This document shows, one piece after another, positions 23,070-25,704 of a stretch of DNA of 25,704 nt; the first letter of the stretch is position 1; each line of letters begins with the position of its first letter. Both the position numbers and the translations under genes were made by a program. This stretch comes from Aestuarierythrobacter sp037968495 (lineage in GTDB: Bacteria; Pseudomonadota; Alphaproteobacteria; Sphingomonadales; Sphingomonadaceae): the NCBI GenBank assembly GCA_037968495.1, contig JBBKVP010000010.1:1-25704 (forward strand). Reading direction: 5' to 3'. The notes beneath the pieces were generated by a model. The model was not told the origin of the DNA and made no database searches. It saw nothing but the letters and a program-made list of their open reading frames with translations.

Positions 23070-23714
23070 CTAGACCGCTTTCATATTTTCCATCGTGGCG
23101 CTGTTACATACCCCGTCCGAAGGTTCTTCACCGCCGCCCAGCAGAGTAACCGCGAGGATACCGCCGACGATCAGCACTGCGAAAAATGTGGTCAGCAGGC
23201 CGAGGTATTTGTCGATCACCCGCTTGATCGGCGCACCGAAGATGCGGAACAAAATGCCCACAGTCATGAAAATGATCGAGCGGCCAATGATGCTGGCCAC
23301 TACAAATGTTACGAGATCCATCTCGATGAACCCGGCAGTGATTGTCAGCAATTTAAAGGGTACCGGCGTCATGGCCGCGAAAATGACAGCTTCGGCTCCG
23401 AATTCGCGCAACGTGCAGGCTGCGACGGGGAAACTGCTGGTTAGACCGAGCGCGCTAATCAATTGTTCGCCTACAGCGTCATAAAGTCCCCAGCCGATGG
23501 CATAGCCAAGCAAAGCGCCAGCAACCGAAGAAGCTACAGCAACGACGGAAAAGCGGATCGCTTTTTTCGGTTCAGCGAGACACATCAACCCCAAAAGCGG
23601 ATGCGGCGGAATTGGAAAGAAGCTCGATTCAATGAAGCAGAAAAACGCTAGCCACCATACAGCGTGGGGGTGTGAGGCCTTTTCCAAGGTCCAATTATAT
23701 AGACTGCGGAGCAT
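23070..23714 (-). CDS. YqaA/DedA-type (VTT domain) membrane protein
   Basis: A 214-residue inner-membrane protein of the YqaA branch of the DedA/SNARE-associated family. The N-terminal block WWLAFFCFIESSFFPIPPHP, then LGYAIGWGLYD, and the MTPVPFKLLTITAGFIEMDL re-entrant region are typical, with about five hydrophobic segments. DedA-type proteins flip lipids such as undecaprenyl phosphate or phospholipids; which lipid applies here is unknown. PPHPLL stands where most family members I recall have PPDVLL. An AT-rich stretch (TATATA, 23785-23790) upstream of its start may hold its promoter. The stop abuts the crp-type gene stop with no gap. Confidence 0.87.
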   Translation of the reverse strand: MLRSLYNWTLEKASHPHAVWWLAFFCFIESSFFPIPPHPLLGLMCLAEPKKAIRFSVVAVASSVAGALLGYAIGWGLYDAVGEQLISALGLTSSFPVAACTLREFGAEAVIFAAMTPVPFKLLTITAGFIEMDLVTFVVASIIGRSIIFMTVGILFRIFGAPIKRVIDKYLGLLTTFFAVLIVGGILAVTLLGGGEEPSDGVCNSATMENMKAV

Positions 23715-23869
23715 AGACTAGGTTCTTCAGGTCGCCAGAGACCCGATGCGCTTAAAGGAGAGCGCAACCAACGACAAGCCTGAATATATAACCTAATTGG
23801 TACTTTTCTGTTGCTATAGTGACGCTATTTGGTTAGACAAACGGAGTATCGCAATAAACCTATTCGAAC

Positions 23870-23901
23870 AACGGGCGGCTCCTAACGGGGCGGCCCGTTT
23901 T
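23870..23901 (+). terminator. Strong intrinsic terminator, end of a candidate small RNA or leader
   Basis: AACGGGCGGCTCC (23870-23882), loop TAAC, and GGGGCGGCCCGTT (23887-23899) form a 13-bp hairpin with one G-G mismatch and one G-T wobble, followed directly by T residues to 23901. No protein gene ends just before it on the plus strand: the YqaA gene points away from 23714. It must therefore end a short untranslated transcript starting in 23715-23869, or act as a leader attenuator for the gene at 23940. No clear sigma-70 pair is visible upstream. Confidence 0.72.
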
Positions 23902-23939
23902 GCGTTAAGGAATATCGCTCCGAGATAACAGGTGGATCG

Positions 23940-24365
23940 ATGACAAAATCAATAAGGCTGACCCGAAAATCGTCCAAAAACGGCAAGAACAAAAGCAAGA
24001 GCATCAACACACGTTGGCGCATCACCTTTATCGAAACCCTGGCGCGCCTTTCGAATGTCGCGGCATCGGCTCGCGAAGCGAAAATCGAGCTAGGCACGGC
24101 ATATCGGCCCCGTAGGGAGAAACCACGCTTTGCCGCTCAATGGCAGAAGGCCCTGTGCGAGGGTTATGACCATCTCGAAATAGAGGTGTTGAGGCGGTTG
24201 CGTGAAGGTGCTTACGCAACGGCTGGAGGCGGCAAGTATGATTTCGCCAGCACTCTTCGGAGTTTGGCGGCACACCGCGAAAGTGCCGTCATGACCAGGG
24301 CGCAGCGCAGCCATACAAGTGTGACGGAAATTCGGGCATCCCCGAAAGCGTCTTCGCAGCATTGA
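23940..24365 (+). CDS. Phage/GTA small-terminase-like DNA-binding protein, possibly 3'-truncated
   Basis: A 141-residue, very basic protein. The core reads WRITFIETLARLSNVAASA, then REAKIELGTAYRPRREKPRFA and ALCEGYDHLEIEVLRRLREG, and ends with FASTLRSLAAHRESA. This is the pattern of helix-turn-helix proteins that stand in the small-terminase position in front of the large terminase in sphingomonad prophages and gene-transfer-agent clusters. Here no large terminase follows. The last ~14 residues (EIRASPKASSQH) diverge from the helical end I would expect after EIRAS, so the 3' part may be replaced across a deletion joint near 24335. AGGTGG precedes ATG 23940. It probably no longer packages anything. 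Confidence 0.65.
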   Translation: MTKSIRLTRKSSKNGKNKSKSINTRWRITFIETLARLSNVAASAREAKIELGTAYRPRREKPRFAAQWQKALCEGYDHLEIEVLRRLREGAYATAGGGKYDFASTLRSLAAHRESAVMTRAQRSHTSVTEIRASPKASSQH

Positions 24366-24484
24366 GTATTGGAAATTCTGAAGAATTGGTTTGGGTCAGG
24401 CAGGTCGGCCGATTCGCAAAATCCGGACCCTTGCTGCTTGGGGCACTCTAAAAATCTCCAGAATCCTCACTTGAGGAAACAAAA

Positions 24485-24954
24485 ATGGATGAGCCTATTT
24501 CATTCACCACCAAATCAGCATGGTTCGGCCTACCTTAACTTTTTCTGGTCATGCACAGAAAGAGTTCTTTGTGAATCAGAGCGTCGCTCTGACTGACAGT
24601 ATGCTTTACGCTGCTGTCGAAGGAGTGATCAATAGTCCTCCAGCCCAATCAACTGTCGGGGAGTGTTGATTGATTGGCGACAATCCTGGCGGAGACCGGA
24701 GCGGACATGCTAAAGCTTTCGCGTGCCGACAAGCGACCGCATGGGTTATGATCGGGCCGCGCGAAGAAATGCAGGTCTTCGACCGTGACGCGGCCCAGCA
24801 GACCCGCTTTTCGGATGGATGGGTACGAGCACTAGAACCAGCAGAGGCGACCGAAAAGTCTTGTGGAAACCCTTCGGATTGCAGAAATCCTGCCAACATA
24901 GAAAATTGGAACGATCTCGCAATTCGGGCATTTAGCGCTTCGAGACGGGCATGA
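24485..24954 (+). pseudogene. Decayed DUF2793 phage-tail-associated gene
   Basis: The original start is ATG 24485 with GAGGAA upstream, reading MDEPISFTTKSAWFGLP. Codon 18 is TAA (24536-24538), then one T is missing from the run at 24540-24544. The frame then continues as FSGHAQKEFFVNQSVALTD and AAVEGVINSPPAQSTVGEC. A TGA at 24667-24669 stands exactly where the family has Trp in GxCW[IL][VI]G, followed by LIGDNPGG, AFACRQATAWVMIGPREEM and QVFDRDAAQ. This order matches DUF2793: QAQKE...NEA, the PPA...G-CW-VG block and the F/V-P-GM-V-F block. So at least three lesions are visible and no full product is made. DUF2793 proteins sit at the tail end of sphingomonad prophage/GTA clusters. Confidence 0.78.
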
Positions 24955-25102
24955 ATCGTGAAGTTTTTTGCCAACGGTTCTCCAAACAGAGGCTTTAATG
25001 CAACAGTCTGGTGTGAATGCCTACTTGCTTCGTCACCGGGGAAAAGTTAGGAAAACAATTCTCGGTGGCTCTAATCCGAAATTTTTTTAAGGGGAATGTA
25101 TA

Positions 25103-25704
25103 ATGCGGAAACTCGTCATAGGAATGGCGATGGCCTCTACGGCCCTCGCATCGCCTACCCTGGCCCGCGATGGTCAGTGGTATGTTGGCGTCGAAGGCGG
25201 GGCTATGCTCGCTGAAGACTTGAATATCGAAGTAAACGGTTTTGAGAATTTTGCGACGGCCGAACATAACAATCCCGGTTATGACTTCGGTGGCCTTGTT
25301 GGCTACGATTTCGGTGGCTTCCGCCTCGAAACAGAGGCCAGCTTCCGCGAAGCAGACGTTCGTAACGTAGAAGCCCCTGCCGGCACATTTGGTCCCGGTC
25401 CTGGGACTCAATTTGATGCTGCTGGCGACACAAACGCTCTGAGCTTCATGTTGAACGGTTTGCTGGACTTCGGTGACGATGATGGCCTCCAAGCTTATGT
25501 CGGCGGCGGCGTCGGTGTTGCACGTGTCGACGTTCAAGCGTCAATTCAAGCGTCCAGCCCTGGCATCGTGGACGATTCGGATACTGGCTTCGCCTATCAA
25601 GCAATTGCTGGCGTTCGCGCTCCCATCAGCAGTAACTGGGATGCGGGCCTGAAGTATCGATTCTTCACCGCTCCCGGTGTAAATTTGGTCGATACAGCTG
25701 GATC
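25103..25704 (+). CDS. OmpA-like outer membrane beta-barrel protein, N-terminal part (gene cut by window edge)
   Basis: Open frame of 200 codons running off the right edge. The signal peptide MRKLVIGMAMASTALASPTLA is cleaved probably after A21 (RDGQWYVGVEGG follows). The mature part has alternating strands ending in aromatic residues and Gly-rich turns: WYVGVEGGAML, YDFGGLVGYDFGGFRLETEASFR, LQAYVGGGVGVARV, and WDAGLKYRFF. This is the eight-stranded barrel of OmpA-type surface proteins. A peptidoglycan-binding OmpA C-terminal domain may follow outside the window. AAGGGG lies about 8 nt before ATG 25103. The ~150 nt upstream of it are AT-rich and should hold its promoter. Confidence 0.88.
   Translation, partial: MRKLVIGMAMASTALASPTLARDGQWYVGVEGGAMLAEDLNIEVNGFENFATAEHNNPGYDFGGLVGYDFGGFRLETEASFREADVRNVEAPAGTFGPGPGTQFDAAGDTNALSFMLNGLLDFGDDDGLQAYVGGGVGVARVDVQASIQASSPGIVDDSDTGFAYQAIAGVRAPISSNWDAGLKYRFFTAPGVNLVDTAG

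Noticed and set aside
24667..24669. TGA read as tryptophan or selenocysteine in the DUF2793 gene
   Set aside because: The position matches a conserved Trp, but a second stop (TAA) and a frameshift upstream show plain decay, and no recoding signal or alternative code is seen elsewhere in the window.
24606..24974. 122-codon minus-strand frame
   Set aside because: It is the antisense of the DUF2793 remnant, whose plus-strand reading explains the sequence better.
24995..25537. 180-codon minus-strand frame at the right end
   Set aside because: Antisense to the outer membrane protein gene, which has a signal peptide and barrel pattern.

Overview
The window looks like a chromosomal segment of a Sphingomonadales alphaproteobacterium, most likely of the Erythrobacteraceae. 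This is inferred from gene content: a Sphingomonas-type serine palmitoyltransferase with its own acyl carrier protein, a DivK-type regulator next to DUF3572, a DksA that keeps only one zinc-finger cysteine, a DUF482 acyltransferase and an OmpA-like porin. It is mostly dense housekeeping DNA with one decayed phage-like patch near the right end.

Layout. 1-829: the start of a secreted protein that runs off the left edge, then a gene-free stretch with an inverted repeat. 830-6667: a malic enzyme (maeB) divergent from mutS, followed by two small membrane-protein genes. 6669-9278 (minus): gluQ, a HIG1-like protein, a PduO-type cobalamin adenosyltransferase and a 3-hydroxyacyl-CoA dehydrogenase, closely spaced. 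9404-10012: an HNH endonuclease with a TTG start. 10009-14595 (minus): an orphan solute-binding lipoprotein, a DUF4112 protein, and the kynurenine operon kynA-kynB-kynU, which turns tryptophan into anthranilate plus alanine. 14643-15603 (minus): a PilZ protein and dksA. 15916-16245: a small Sel1-like protein. 16247-19464 (minus): a tight operon of DUF3572, a HAD hydrolase, a RidA protein, a glycerophosphodiesterase and a DUF482 acyltransferase. 19542-21480 (plus): divK, then the sphingolipid pair acp-spt. 21477-22325 (minus): a membrane di-iron hydroxylase. 22380-23714: a Crp/Fnr regulator facing a YqaA/DedA-type membrane protein.

23715-25102 is different. A strong intrinsic terminator stands in front of a gene resembling a phage or gene-transfer-agent small terminase. 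Right after it is a DUF2793 phage-tail-associated gene broken by two in-frame stops and a frameshift. The capsid, portal and tail genes expected between such genes are absent, so this looks like the collapsed remains of a prophage or GTA cluster. An outer-membrane beta-barrel gene then runs off the right edge.

Genome-wide compactness is marked. All five convergent gene pairs in the window end within -4 to +1 nt of each other, and several operon junctions are ATGA or GTGA overlaps. The candidates for something less described are the phage relic with its terminator/leader, the possible link of the di-iron hydroxylase to sphingolipid synthesis, and the convergent-junction pattern. I found no CRISPR array, tRNA, rRNA or intact insertion sequence.
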